This document shows, in pieces, positions 6,130-14,983 of a stretch of DNA of 39,607 bases. This DNA is from Akkermansia muciniphila (GTDB lineage Bacteria; Verrucomicrobiota; Verrucomicrobiia; Verrucomicrobiales; Akkermansiaceae), in contig CAMDAD010000010.1 in the NCBI GenBank assembly GCA_945888515.1, positions 1 to 39,607 on the forward strand, read 5' to 3'. Made by a program: the position numbers and the translations under genes. A model generated the notes under the pieces. That model had not been told where the DNA came from and did not search any database. It saw only the letters and a list, made by a program, of their open reading frames with translations. Positions within the stretch are counted from its first letter, which is position 1; each line of letters starts with the position of its first letter.

Positions 6130-7548
6130 CTAGTCTCTGCGGCGGAGAACCACGGGCGCAGCGGCATTGCCGAAGCGATTGATGGCGGTGATAGCCACGG
6201 CATCACACAGAGGCAGCACGATGCTGTCGCTATTGGATGGGGCGATGCGAATGGTTCGCCATTGTTTGCCCTGGCATGACTGCACCACAATCTTATGTGT
6301 AGAAGTATCCTTCACTTGCCAGCGCACGGTGATTTTTTCCCCTTCGCGCGCGGAGCTGACGAGCGGAGCGGGCGGGGCGGCTTTGTTGATCCAAGGCATG
6401 GGCGGCACGAGGGCAGGGGCAGGATAGCTTATTTTCAATTGGTCATTGATGTTGTCACGATTCTGCATGAGTGACTTTACGCTCCAGTGCAGGTGGCCTG
6501 CGTGATTGTGACCGATGGTTCGGCTAAGCTGCAGTTGGTTGACGATCTCCGTCGCTTTGCGTCCTGGGTCTTCCGTGCTGCCGATCCGAGAAGAGGCGAT
6601 GCCTGGCCAGACGGGGCGGGATCCCTGTGCGCGCCACCATTCTAACAGAAGTGGAAAACTTTGTGGACCATCGATGCGCCAGTATAGCTGGGGTGCTAGG
6701 TAATCGCACCAACCATTTTTCAGCCATTTCTGCGCATCGCAGGCGAGATCCTCGTAGGCATTCAGGCTGGCGGTGGTGCCTGTGGGCACGCCCGGTTTCC
6801 AGATACCAAAGGGACTGATTCCCACTCTGGCCCATGGCTTGATGCGCTTCACGTTAGCGTAAAGTTGTTGCATGAAAGAATCCACGATTTTTCGACGCGC
6901 TTCATTACTGAGGCCATCAGGAAAGCGTTTGCCGCCTTGGGGGTAGGGGTAAAAGTAGTCGTCGAGATGAATGCCATCCACATCGTAACGCCGCAACACA
7001 TCGAGCATGGCGGTCATGGCGCGTGCACGGGAATCGGTGAGTGCTGGATCGCACCAAATGAGATTGCCATAGCCTTTCGTGAGATGAGCGGCGCTGCGGG
7101 TGATGTGAGAGGGGGAGGCACTGGCATTCGCGTTTGAGAGAGCACGAAAGGGATTGAACCATGCATGCACCTCGATCCCTCTGCGTTGCGCCTCGCGAAT
7201 GGTGAAGGCGAGTGGGTCATAGTTTGGCGATTTTCCCATGGTGCCCGTGAGCCAGGGTGACCAAGGTTCTGTGGCCGATTCATAAACGGCATCGCACTGC
7301 GGGCGGACCTGAAAGATCAGCGCGTTCATGTGAAGCGCCTGCATGCGATCGAGAATGGCGCGCATTTCCGCTTGTTGCTCAGAGGCACTGAGCTTGTTTG
7401 AGCTGGGCCAGTCGATGTTATAAATGACCGCGCACCAAGTGCCGCGAAATTCACGAGCGATGGCGGGCACGGCCTCGCGCGAGGGCACCAGCGGTTGCGC
7501 CAGTGCGCATGGCAGGAAAAAACAGAGTGTGAGGAATAGGCGATGCAT
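6130..7548 (-). CDS. Secreted family-10-like glycosylhydrolase (GHL10/YngK type)
   Basis: A 472-residue protein with a clear signal peptide (MHRLFLTLCFFLPCALAQ, predicted cut after ALA). The start of the catalytic domain, FRGTWCAVIYNIDWPSS, and the motifs NALIFQVRPQCDAVY, EVHAWFNPFR and VDGIHLDDYFYPYP are characteristic of the glycosylhydrolase-like GHL10 (DUF187) barrel. A fibronectin-like tail follows (about 385-472). Members are thought to act on peptidoglycan or polysaccharide; the substrate here is unknown. It lies alone between fabG, with a 194-base gap, and the envelope gene pair upstream. The start at 7548 gives the best signal peptide. Confidence 0.85.
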   Translation of the reverse strand: MHRLFLTLCFFLPCALAQPLVPSREAVPAIAREFRGTWCAVIYNIDWPSSNKLSASEQQAEMRAILDRMQALHMNALIFQVRPQCDAVYESATEPWSPWLTGTMGKSPNYDPLAFTIREAQRRGIEVHAWFNPFRALSNANASASPSHITRSAAHLTKGYGNLIWCDPALTDSRARAMTAMLDVLRRYDVDGIHLDDYFYPYPQGGKRFPDGLSNEARRKIVDSFMQQLYANVKRIKPWARVGISPFGIWKPGVPTGTTASLNAYEDLACDAQKWLKNGWCDYLAPQLYWRIDGPQSFPLLLEWWRAQGSRPVWPGIASSRIGSTEDPGRKATEIVNQLQLSRTIGHNHAGHLHWSVKSLMQNRDNINDQLKISYPAPALVPPMPWINKAAPPAPLVSSAREGEKITVRWQVKDTSTHKIVVQSCQGKQWRTIRIAPSNSDSIVLPLCDAVAITAINRFGNAAAPVVLRRRD

Positions 7549-7656
7549 GGTCGGCTCAAGTGCGACACTCTAACCTCACGATTCGGTTGTGTCGACGAAT
7601 CTCAGAACCAGAGTGGGCAGTGTGATCTCGCGGAGTCGAGGGGGAACTCAGGCGTT

Positions 7657-8334
7657 TTAAAACGCAGGGGCAATGATTAACTCGTCGCCGGCTTCGGGCG
7701 AAAAAGGTCCAATGCCCGGCAGGACATCGGCAATGGCTTCACCGCCCACGACCTCGCGCACTTTGACATTTCCGGCGATGCCGTCCTTGCGTCGAACGGA
7801 GAGCACGGTATCGACCGTGACATACTCTGGCATGACCAATTGAATCGTCACAAAAGACCCCGTATTGGGGTCATTGACGAATTCCATTACTTTCGCCATG
7901 AGCAGAGCTTCCTTGATCTGCCGGGCGCGCCGCAGCTCTTTGTCACTTTTTTCCAAATCGTTTTGAGCAATGAGTCCCGCTTCCTGCTTAGCGACGTTTG
8001 CTTCTTTTTCCTTGAGTTCCAGCTCCAATTGCAGAGCGGCATTGCGTTCCTCGATCTCGCGGAGTTTGGCGGCTTTTTCCTCCAATTCTTGATTGCTGTT
8101 TTGACCAAACGCCGAAGAGGTAGAAGGAAGGGATGATACGCCCATGTCGCGGAGTTGTTTCTCCGAGCGTAGGATGGCTTCTTCGCGATGGATTTCCTCC
8201 AGTTGTTTCCGGATGCGTGCGAGTTCAGAGGCGGGGGCGTCCTGGGTAAGACTGCGTTGCGTATGCCAGGTCCAGGCAAGCGCTCCGAGCAGGAGAGCGG
8301 TGGTGGCGGCGAGAAGCATTTTGATCGTGTCCAT
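7657..8334 (-). CDS. Membrane-anchored coiled-coil protein, unknown function
   Basis: 225 residues. An N-terminal hydrophobic segment (about 5-23) anchors it. Residues 35-150 are Glu/Lys/Arg-rich heptad-like sequence, a probable long coiled coil. The last 75 residues (EFVNDPNTGSFVTIQLVMP to the C-terminus) look like a small beta domain ending PGDEL-like (EAGDELIIAP). I know similar tails in verrucomicrobial envelope proteins but cannot name the family. It starts 42 nt after the stop of the OmpA-like gene and is probably in the same operon. The stop codon lies in a perfect 14-bp palindrome GCGTTTTAAAACGC (7652-7665). Confidence 0.7.
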   Translation of the reverse strand: MDTIKMLLAATTALLLGALAWTWHTQRSLTQDAPASELARIRKQLEEIHREEAILRSEKQLRDMGVSSLPSTSSAFGQNSNQELEEKAAKLREIEERNAALQLELELKEKEANVAKQEAGLIAQNDLEKSDKELRRARQIKEALLMAKVMEFVNDPNTGSFVTIQLVMPEYVTVDTVLSVRRKDGIAGNVKVREVVGGEAIADVLPGIGPFSPEAGDELIIAPAF

Positions 8335-8376
8335 GGCGTATGATTGCGGGTCAGTTGATAAAGAGAGCGAGGCGGA

Positions 8377-9498
8377 TCACTTCGGATTGATTTGCCATAC
8401 TTCACAGACCTGATTGCGTTCTGGCATACTACTAGAAAAACGATTGGTTTGGCCAAGGAATACCGCCTGCACGACCTGATTGCCTGGTTTGGCCAAATCG
8501 ATATTGCCCGCGACAACGGTGGCGCGGTCCGAGGATAAAACGCGGTTGCTATCCGCATTGCCGGTGGTGGATGCGTAGCCGACGACCAGGATCATCGCAC
8601 CTTCCGGTAGATTCGCTAGAGCATCACCCAAGGCCACCTTGTCGGCGGGATTGAGCTGGGAGGAACCGGAAGGGAAACGGATTTCTTTAAGGAAACTCGC
8701 TCGGTATTCCGTGGCGAAGTGATTGTATGCAGCAGAAATTTCAAGGTCCGGCTTGTTCTCCAATGCATTGAGTGCCTCAAAGAGGCTGATGGCCATGGGG
8801 AAAAGATCGGCTGCGGATTCGGCGAATAGCTTCGTCGGCGTGGGAGCAGGCGCAGGCGGTGGGGCTATGGGTTTGGCCATGGCTGCGGCAAGTTGCGCTT
8901 CGAGCTCGGCGATGCGAGATTTCGCCGCTGTCAGTTCTTCGAGAGAGGGGCGCTTGGCGTATTGTTCCATGCCGTTACGGGCTTCATTGAGCTGTGCACG
9001 CAGCATTTCACTGCTTGCTCCGTCGGCGATGGCTTTATCGAGCTGGGTCTGCGCTTTTCCCAGTTGGGAAGAGAGTGCTTGCCTTGCTTGTTCGGAAACC
9101 AGGAGAGTGTTGTTTTTTTCGGCGATGATGCTGTCTTTTTCCGCAAGCAAAGACCGGAAGCGGTCAGAGTAATTGGCCAAGGTAGCGGCGTCTTTGGTGA
9201 GGCGAGCAGCGATTTGCTCAGGGGAATCCATGCCCACGCCTTCGAGTGGTGGCAAGCCCTGTCGGGCGCGCTCGGCATTGACCGACGCCGTGCGTGATGC
9301 CAATTCCGCTTGTGCCGAGTAGAGGTCAGTCTGATCATTTTTTTTCTTCTGATTCAGGTTCATGGCGATCAGGAAACCGACCAGCAGCGCCACGGCTACG
9401 GATAACATCAAGGTGACGGATACGGGAGATTTTGTCGCTGGGGTCGCGACGGATGGAGTCGCGGTTTCTTCATGATGATGGGATTCGTTTTCGCTCAC
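8377..9498 (-). CDS. OmpA-like/MotB-like domain protein with coiled coil
   Basis: 373 residues starting with GTG (9498). The layout resembles MotB-type proteins: a short His-rich cytoplasmic tail (HHHEE), one membrane segment (about 27-46), then a coiled coil of roughly 60-200 rich in Ala/Glu/Lys, a proline linker (PIAPPPAPAPTPT) and a C-terminal OmpA-like domain. The domain is seen in IRFPSGSSQLNPADK, ILVVGYASTTGNADSN and LSSDRATVV. It probably binds peptidoglycan or a periplasmic partner from the inner membrane. No flagellar or ExbB gene is beside it. It is followed by a second membrane-anchored coiled-coil protein, so the two may form one envelope complex (inference). Confidence 0.75.
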   Translation of the reverse strand: MSENESHHHEETATPSVATPATKSPVSVTLMLSVAVALLVGFLIAMNLNQKKKNDQTDLYSAQAELASRTASVNAERARQGLPPLEGVGMDSPEQIAARLTKDAATLANYSDRFRSLLAEKDSIIAEKNNTLLVSEQARQALSSQLGKAQTQLDKAIADGASSEMLRAQLNEARNGMEQYAKRPSLEELTAAKSRIAELEAQLAAAMAKPIAPPPAPAPTPTKLFAESAADLFPMAISLFEALNALENKPDLEISAAYNHFATEYRASFLKEIRFPSGSSQLNPADKVALGDALANLPEGAMILVVGYASTTGNADSNRVLSSDRATVVAGNIDLAKPGNQVVQAVFLGQTNRFSSSMPERNQVCEVWQINPK

Positions 9499-9567
9499 GC
9501 GCGAAGATGTAACGGATTTTCACGGGGTCGTCCATGCGAAAGGCAATTTTCAAAAAAAGAAGATGAA

Positions 9568-10605
9568 ATGCGGCGGATTCCAGTGCATGGTGCTGCTGCG
9601 ATGGGGAAAAACTGGTTTCAATTCTGCGCAAAAGCGTCTCTTGTCTCAGTGTTGGTGTTGATTTTTGTGGGTGCCATTGTCAGGGTAACTGGCGCCGGAA
9701 TGGGATGCCCCGATTGGCCGACTTGCTGGGGCTGCCTGATTCCGCCCACTGCGGTGGAAGAAGTGGAATTTAAAAAGCTCGACATCGCGAAATTCCAGCG
9801 CAAAGCCGAGCGACTGGGGCGCGATCCGCAAACCATCACGATCGAGTCGCTGCGTGCGGAATTCAATCCGCGCCATGTTTGGACGGAATTCATCAATCGT
9901 TTGTTTAGTTTGCCCGTGGGATTGTTTTCCTTACTGACTTTCGTCCTGTCCTTTCGCAAGCGCAGGGAGGCGCCAATCGTATTCATCGGCTCCTTTGCCG
10001 CGTTGTTTTTGGTTTTGTTGAATGCGTGGATGGGAGCGCGGGTGGTGTATAGTGGTTTGGCGCCTGGGGTATTGACGGCTCATATGGCTTTGGCTTTCCT
10101 GCTGATTTTGGTGCAAACCTTCTTGATCTGGCGCACGGGCTCGGTCTCTGAGTGCCAGAAATTTTCCGATGACCGACAGCGCAAGCAACTCAGAAAATGG
10201 CTGATGGTATTGTTTGTGGTGGTATTAGCGGAAGGTGTGATGGGCTCGCAGGTGCGTGAGTTGACGGATGCTATGTCAAAGCATCTCTCTGTCTCGCGCA
10301 CGGAATGGGGTGGTGCCCTGGAGCGATCGTGGCTCTATCTCACACACCGGAGTTTCTCCTGGCTGATTGTGATCCTAGCGGGATATGCTTGGTGGTCGGG
10401 TAGAAAATATCGTTTTTCGCCGATGAACCTTTCGGAGATGCTCGTGCTCGGCATTGTCATGGCGCAAATGGTCTTGGGCGTGGTGATGTCGCAAATTCAC
10501 ATTTACGGTTGGGTGCAGGTGCTGCACGTCGGACTGGCTGCTCTCCTCGTGAGTAGCAATTTTTTCTGGATCCTGAGTTTGAGCCGAAAACCACAGAACG
10601 TTTGA
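9568..10605 (+). CDS. ctaA: Heme A synthase, COX15/CtaA family
   Basis: Oxidises the heme O methyl group to make heme A for cytochrome c oxidase; integral membrane protein. 345 residues with about eight membrane segments. Family signatures are AIVRVTGAGMGCPDWPTCWG near the N-terminus, RHVWTEFINR, LTAHMALAFLL, THRSFSW and VQVLHVGLAA, giving the four conserved heme-binding histidines in two half-domains. The frame is open further upstream, but that stretch overlaps the divergent GTG-started gene. ATG 9568 follows AAAGAAG and is preferred; ATG 9601 is a second option. No cox or ctaB gene is in the window. Confidence 0.88.
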   Translation: MRRIPVHGAAAMGKNWFQFCAKASLVSVLVLIFVGAIVRVTGAGMGCPDWPTCWGCLIPPTAVEEVEFKKLDIAKFQRKAERLGRDPQTITIESLRAEFNPRHVWTEFINRLFSLPVGLFSLLTFVLSFRKRREAPIVFIGSFAALFLVLLNAWMGARVVYSGLAPGVLTAHMALAFLLILVQTFLIWRTGSVSECQKFSDDRQRKQLRKWLMVLFVVVLAEGVMGSQVRELTDAMSKHLSVSRTEWGGALERSWLYLTHRSFSWLIVILAGYAWWSGRKYRFSPMNLSEMLVLGIVMAQMVLGVVMSQIHIYGWVQVLHVGLAALLVSSNFFWILSLSRKPQNV

Positions 10606-10691
10606 TGTTTTGGCGAGGCATGGCGCGCGCTAGCACGTCGAGTAGATGCAAGTTTGACAGAACGGGCGGATTGTGGCGTAATCATCGCGCT

Positions 10692-11693
10692 ATGAAATTA
10701 CCTCTGATTGGACTAGTGGCTACGAGCTTGTTTGCTTATGCACATCCCGAACACGCGACGCAACCTGGCAAAGACATCCCCCATGCGGCCACGGTCGGCA
10801 ATGGCGCATGGACATTCGAAACCGTTCCCGGTTGGGGTAAATTACCGGATGGCAAAAATCTCGGACCAACCCACGGTTCGGTGCTCAGTGGGGCGGACGG
10901 CAAAGTGTATTTCAGCACGGATGCGGCCATGTCCATCATCGTTTATGAAGCTGATGGCAAGTTTGTGAAAACGATCGCTCCCGAGTGTGTGGGGTTCCAC
11001 GCGATGGCGTTGCGCACGGAAGCGGGCAAAGAGGTGATTTACGGTGCTCAGTTGAAAAAAGGACGCGTCTGCAAAATCGATACCGATGGCAAGTTGTTGC
11101 TGGAGATCCCGAATGCGAATACTGCAGCGGTGCAGGGCGGATGGAATGGCCTCACAGCCGTGACGGTAGCTCCGGATGGTTCGATTTTTGCCGCGACTGG
11201 CTATGGCGCGCAGATGATTCACAAATTTGATGCCACCGGCAAACTCATCAAGTCCTTCGGAGGCAAAGGCGCGGGCAACGGGCAGTTTAATACCTGCCAT
11301 GGCTTGGCGATCGATACCCGCTTCGGCGCACCACGTCTGCTGGTAGCGGACCGTGGCAATCGCCGTCTGGTTCACACGGACATGGAGGGCGCTTTCATCG
11401 AGGTCCATGCCAAAGGGCTGCGTTTGCCCTGCATGGTGGACATTATGGGAGATTTTTGTGCTGTGGCAGAGTTGGAATCGCGCGTGACGATTCTCGGCAA
11501 AGACGGAGTTCCTGTTGCCTTCTTGGGCGACAATCCAGACAAAAAGCAATGGGCCAACTTCAAAGTGCCTGTTGCGGCCTGGAAGGAAGGCATTTTTACC
11601 GCACCCCATGGCCTGTGCTTTGATCAATCGGGCAACATTTATGTGCAGGACTGGAACGTGAGCGGTCGCGTGACCAAGCTCATCAAAAAGTGA
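10692..11693 (+). CDS. Secreted NHL/6-bladed beta-propeller protein
   Basis: 333 residues starting with a short signal peptide (MKLPLIGLVATSLFAYAHP). NHL-type blade repeats are visible: GADGKVYFSTD, APDGSIFAATGYGAQ, IHKFDATGKLIKSFGGKGAG, CHGLAIDTR..LLVADRGNRR and GLCFDQSGNIYVQDWN. It is close to the peptidylglycine-amidating-lyase-like propellers, but a catalytic role is not shown. It probably lies outside the cytoplasm. The start at 10692 gives the signal peptide; upstream codons in frame do not. A strong terminator follows the stop, so the transcript ends here. Confidence 0.75.
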   Translation: MKLPLIGLVATSLFAYAHPEHATQPGKDIPHAATVGNGAWTFETVPGWGKLPDGKNLGPTHGSVLSGADGKVYFSTDAAMSIIVYEADGKFVKTIAPECVGFHAMALRTEAGKEVIYGAQLKKGRVCKIDTDGKLLLEIPNANTAAVQGGWNGLTAVTVAPDGSIFAATGYGAQMIHKFDATGKLIKSFGGKGAGNGQFNTCHGLAIDTRFGAPRLLVADRGNRRLVHTDMEGAFIEVHAKGLRLPCMVDIMGDFCAVAELESRVTILGKDGVPVAFLGDNPDKKQWANFKVPVAAWKEGIFTAPHGLCFDQSGNIYVQDWNVSGRVTKLIKK

Positions 11694-11711
11694 CAGCTCC
11701 CACAGGAAAGC

Positions 11712-11742
11712 GCCACGGGATCAAGCATCCCGTGGCTTTTTT
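11712..11742 (+). terminator. Rho-independent terminator
   Basis: GCCACGGGA (11712-11720), a TCAAGCA loop and TCCCGTGGC (11728-11736) form a perfect 9-bp stem followed directly by six T. It sits 19 bases after the propeller gene stop and ends its transcript. It also shows that the next gene must start downstream of it. Confidence 0.95.
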
Positions 11743-11794
11743 ATGCGCATTTTTCTTTCCGCGCGCCAGTGTTTGGTGCATGTTCGTGAAGTCC

Positions 11795-13165
11795 ATGAAT
11801 GTTCGATTCCCTCACGCACGTCGACTGATTCAGTCGTTGCATCGTTCCGTGCTTTTCGTCATGGCATCCTGCGCATTGGTTTGCGGTCAAACGGCGGATC
11901 TTGGTGCACAATTGCTGGATGAGAACTTATGGAAGACGTCCCTCGCGCAAGTCGAGAAGACGTATCTCGTAAAGCGCCTGCCCGAGCAACTGCGGATGAT
12001 GGCCTTGCAGCGCGAGATGCTCAAGCGACAGGGATTTGATCCGGGGGAAATTCGCGATCATGCCTTTGTTTGGCTTTCGGCTCAGCACGACGGCTTGAGG
12101 GCGGAGGCTGGAGCTGTTCCTCTCTGGGGAGAGAAAGTAGGCGAGATCATCATCCGCGGCACGGCGGGAATGATTTCCACGATCAACATTTCGTTATACA
12201 ACCGTGGCGACGATGGCATGCTCAAGCCGGCGGAATTGCAAAGTCGATTCAACCAATGGAAAATGCGCTTGGATGAAAAAATCGGCACTCGCGCCGAAGT
12301 GCGCAAATCCACATCCGCCGTGGAGGTAGTGGCGTTTCAGTGGCGCAAGGGTGATACTGCGATTTTGTTAGAGTCCAGCGCGGCCACTCATGAAGGTCAG
12401 CAGCGTGCCGAGTTTTTGCGCATTCGCCTGGCTTCGTATGCCGCCGCTGACGGTAAAATCGCAGGTCGATCCACGCTGAAGGGGAATCTCGGAAGCAAGG
12501 CTGATGGTGATGTGTTTATCAAAAACATGCCGATGGTCGATCAAGGGCAAAAAGGGTATTGCGCGGTTGCCTCGATCGCTCGGGTGGCGAGTTATTACAA
12601 GCTAGATGTCGATCAACACGAGGTCGCACAATTGGCTAACACTTCTCAGCTGGGCACCAGTCCGGAGGAGATGGAGTTGGCTTTCAAGACGATTATTTCC
12701 AAACTGCACATTCGCACGACACAGCATTACGAATTCACTCAGCGCCAGTTCGATGCGGATGTGCGTGCCTACAATCAACTGGCGAAAAAACAAAACAAGC
12801 AGGAATTTAAGGCTCCGAAAGGATATGTGCTGATTCCGGCAGCTGTATGGATGCTGATGGATCCGGAGATTTTTGCTACGGTGAAGGGAGAGCAATCGGG
12901 TTGCAGGCGATACATGACGAAGATCGAAGAATACATCAATCAAGGCATCCCACTCTGTTGGTGCCTGCGCTTGGGCATGTTTCCCGAAAAAGGCATTCCG
13001 CAGGCGAGTGGCGGACACATGCGATTGATCATCGGTTACAATTCCCAGACTCAGGAAATCATTTACACCGATTCGTGGGGTAAGGGGCACGAATATAAAA
13101 AAATGGCACTGGCGCAAGCGTATGCGTGCAGCATTTCGTTGTATACGATGTCACCGACGCGGTAA
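11795..13165 (+). CDS. Secreted C39-like cysteine peptidase
   Basis: 456 residues from ATG 11795 (ATG 11780 is the alternative). An open frame reaches back to 11690, but the terminator at 11712-11742 rules out that start. The N-terminus is a signal peptide (about 1-31, ending ALVCGQ). Residues 30-240 show no known motifs. The C-terminal peptidase has the catalytic Cys in DQGQKGYCAVAS, the His in SGGHMRLIIGY and the third residue, Asp, in YTDSWGKG, the C39-like papain fold order. The role is unknown: it could process envelope proteins or act against competitors. It is transcribed separately from the propeller gene and is followed 19 nt later by acpS. Confidence 0.75.
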   Translation: MNVRFPHARRLIQSLHRSVLFVMASCALVCGQTADLGAQLLDENLWKTSLAQVEKTYLVKRLPEQLRMMALQREMLKRQGFDPGEIRDHAFVWLSAQHDGLRAEAGAVPLWGEKVGEIIIRGTAGMISTINISLYNRGDDGMLKPAELQSRFNQWKMRLDEKIGTRAEVRKSTSAVEVVAFQWRKGDTAILLESSAATHEGQQRAEFLRIRLASYAAADGKIAGRSTLKGNLGSKADGDVFIKNMPMVDQGQKGYCAVASIARVASYYKLDVDQHEVAQLANTSQLGTSPEEMELAFKTIISKLHIRTTQHYEFTQRQFDADVRAYNQLAKKQNKQEFKAPKGYVLIPAAVWMLMDPEIFATVKGEQSGCRRYMTKIEEYINQGIPLCWCLRLGMFPEKGIPQASGGHMRLIIGYNSQTQEIIYTDSWGKGHEYKKMALAQAYACSISLYTMSPTR

Positions 13166-13184
13166 ATTTTATGATTAGAATTTC

Positions 13185-13583
13185 ATGATGAATGTTTTTG
13201 GTATAGGAATCGATGTGGTGGAAGTGGGTCGCATCGCCTCATCCGTGGAGGAATTCGGGGAACGCTTTATCACTCGTATTTTTACCTTGCGTGAGCGCGA
13301 GTATTGCGCGGCAAAGTCTAAGCCGGAGCTGCACTACGCCGCGCGTTTTGCAGCGAAGGAAGCGGTGGCGAAGGCCTTGGGCACGGGGATCGGTAAAGAA
13401 ATCGGCTGGCTTGACATGGAAGTCGAGCGAGGCGCGAGCGGCGAGCCAATCATGCGCCTGAGTGGTAAGGCGCTGATGTTTTGTCAAGCGCATGACATCC
13501 ATGAGATCAAGATCAGCCTCACTCATGCGCGCGAGTATGCCGCGGCTAATGCCGTGGCATTATGCGGGGCGCAGAGTGTCTAA
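13185..13583 (+). CDS. acpS: Holo-[acyl-carrier-protein] synthase AcpS
   Basis: Transfers 4'-phosphopantetheine from CoA to apo-ACP. 132 residues. The magnesium-binding GIGIDVVEVGRI is at the N-terminus, and the second signature FAAKEAVAKALGTGIG is at about 55-70. SLTHAREYAAANAVAL near the end is also conserved. The start has two adjacent ATGs (13185 and 13188). The last 24 bases overlap the end of the convergent tetR gene. Confidence 0.93.
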   Translation: MMNVFGIGIDVVEVGRIASSVEEFGERFITRIFTLREREYCAAKSKPELHYAARFAAKEAVAKALGTGIGKEIGWLDMEVERGASGEPIMRLSGKALMFCQAHDIHEIKISLTHAREYAAANAVALCGAQSV

Positions 13584-14171
13584 GTAGGCGATCGCGGATC
13601 GCAAAAAACCGGAAACCACCGAGTAGCCACTGGATTTGGCATGCAGCTCTAGACCTATGCTCAGGCTCATGATCAAATGCGCTTCATCCGCAGGCTGGAT
13701 GGCGGGATGGACCATGCGATTCTGTTGACCGCGCAGCAAGGCCTCGCTGATGGATCGATGCCATTGCTGCTGAAGATCGTGCATCGTTTGGTGTAAGGTG
13801 TCATCGGACGGAGCGATGGATGGGATCAAGATGGCGAGCGGGTTGCCGAAAAATTCGCTGGCAGCAGTGGACTCCACGACACGGGATTGTTCGCGCAGAA
13901 TGCCTTTGATCGTTTGGATTGGATCCGTGGCATCGCGCAGGGGGCTCAGCCATTGCTCATCGAGTAGGGGAGGCAGCGTTTCCTTCATCCACTGTTGCGC
14001 CAGATCATCTTTCCCCGCGAAATGATGAAACAGTGATCCCTTGGTGATCCCTGAATTTTCGACGATTGCGTTGAGCCTAGCAGCTTGAAAGCCGAAGCGA
14101 CGAAATTCTTCGCCCGCACTCAGGAGAATACGTGCGCGGGTGGCGGTGGGGTTCTTTTTTCGCAAAGACAT
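13560..14171 (-). CDS. TetR-family transcriptional regulator
   Basis: 203 residues. The helix-turn-helix is at about 11-57, with ILLSAGEEFRRFGFQA, LNAIVENSGITKGSLFHHF and KDDL, a standard TetR DNA-binding domain. The C-terminal ligand domain is of the TetR_C type with a hydrophobic core. Its ligand is unknown. A palindromic CCAAC-TG-GTTGG lies 17 bases upstream of its ATG, a likely autoregulatory operator. No exporter gene adjoins it; the divergent neighbour is pgsA. Its 3' end overlaps acpS by 24 bases in convergent orientation. Confidence 0.9.
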   Translation of the reverse strand: MSLRKKNPTATRARILLSAGEEFRRFGFQAARLNAIVENSGITKGSLFHHFAGKDDLAQQWMKETLPPLLDEQWLSPLRDATDPIQTIKGILREQSRVVESTAASEFFGNPLAILIPSIAPSDDTLHQTMHDLQQQWHRSISEALLRGQQNRMVHPAIQPADEAHLIMSLSIGLELHAKSSGYSVVSGFLRSAIAYLDTLRPA

Positions 14172-14187
14172 GCGTTAATTTAGCATA

Positions 14188-14199
14188 CCAACTGGTTGG
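14188..14199. promoter_or_regulatory. Candidate TetR operator
   Basis: CCAAC-TG-GTTGG is an inverted repeat with a two-base centre, located 17 bases upstream of the tetR start in the tetR-pgsA gap. Operators of similar shape are common for TetR-family autoregulators. Binding by this protein is inferred, not shown. Confidence 0.5.
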
Positions 14200-14283
14200 A
14201 GGGAAGTGTTTTGTGAGACTTTCGATGAGGTGAGCCAATTCTTTGCTTGGATTCGTGGGGAGGAATGGCTACAGAAGGAATGT

Positions 14284-14883
14284 ATGACAGTAGCTAGCAA
14301 AATCACTCTGACGCGCCTCTTGATGGTGCCTGTATTTGTGGTGCTGGCCGTATACTACTCGCATAGCGTTCAGGAGGGACTGCCACAAGAGTGGATGCGC
14401 ATCGCGGCGCTGCTCGTATTTGTAACGGCGGCGGCATCGGATGCGGTCGATGGCTTTATCGCACGGCATTTCAATCAACGTTCGGCCTTTGGCGCGATGA
14501 TTGATCCGATTGCGGACAAGACCTTATTGCTGACCGGGATCATCACCTTGTCGCTGATTGACTGGGGCAGCAGCGGTTGGCGCATTCCCCTATGGTTCAC
14601 CGCGTTGGTGATCGTGCGCGATTGCGTGATCATCGGAGGAATCGGGATTTTATGGTATTGCAAGGTTTCGGTGAAAATCGATCCGCACTGGAGTGGAAAA
14701 GTGTGCACATTTTCTCAGATGCTCGCGCTTGGATGGGTGATGTTGCGCATGATGGCGATCAGTCCGATCTACGCATGCGCACTTGCAGGAGTATTTACCG
14801 TGTGGTCGGGGATCGCCTATGTGGCGCAGGGTTGGCGTTTGTTGCAGTCCGCCGATTTGCATCGCCCGGGATCTCATCACTAG
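14284..14883 (+). CDS. pgsA: CDP-diacylglycerol-glycerol-3-phosphate 3-phosphatidyltransferase
   Basis: Makes phosphatidylglycerophosphate, the first committed step to phosphatidylglycerol and cardiolipin, in the inner membrane. 199 residues with several membrane helices. The CDP-alcohol phosphotransferase motif is complete: DGFIAR, then G and two Asp in FGAMIDPIAD, in the D-G-x2-A-R-x8-G-x3-D-x3-D pattern. The frame is open to 14206, but MTVASKITLTRLLMVPVFVV at 14284, preceded by AAGGA about 8 bases upstream, is the usual start. A candidate TetR operator lies 85 bases upstream, so regulation by the divergent TetR is possible. Confidence 0.9.
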   Translation: MTVASKITLTRLLMVPVFVVLAVYYSHSVQEGLPQEWMRIAALLVFVTAAASDAVDGFIARHFNQRSAFGAMIDPIADKTLLLTGIITLSLIDWGSSGWRIPLWFTALVIVRDCVIIGGIGILWYCKVSVKIDPHWSGKVCTFSQMLALGWVMLRMMAISPIYACALAGVFTVWSGIAYVAQGWRLLQSADLHRPGSHH

Positions 14884-14983
14884 GATAATTTGGTTGTCGG
14901 AAGTCGAATGCTTGCGTAATGCTTGTCGTGCGACTTTCCGAGAAACACCCTCTGGTGACATCCTCTCCCTCGCCGGTGCCCGC

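Noticed and set aside
7652-7665. 14-bp palindrome GCGTTTTAAAACGC as a terminator
   Set aside because: It overlaps the stop codon of the - strand gene, has no loop and no T-run after it.
10842-11627. 261-residue frame on the - strand inside the beta-propeller gene
   Set aside because: Antisense shadow; the + frame has a signal peptide and regular blade repeats.
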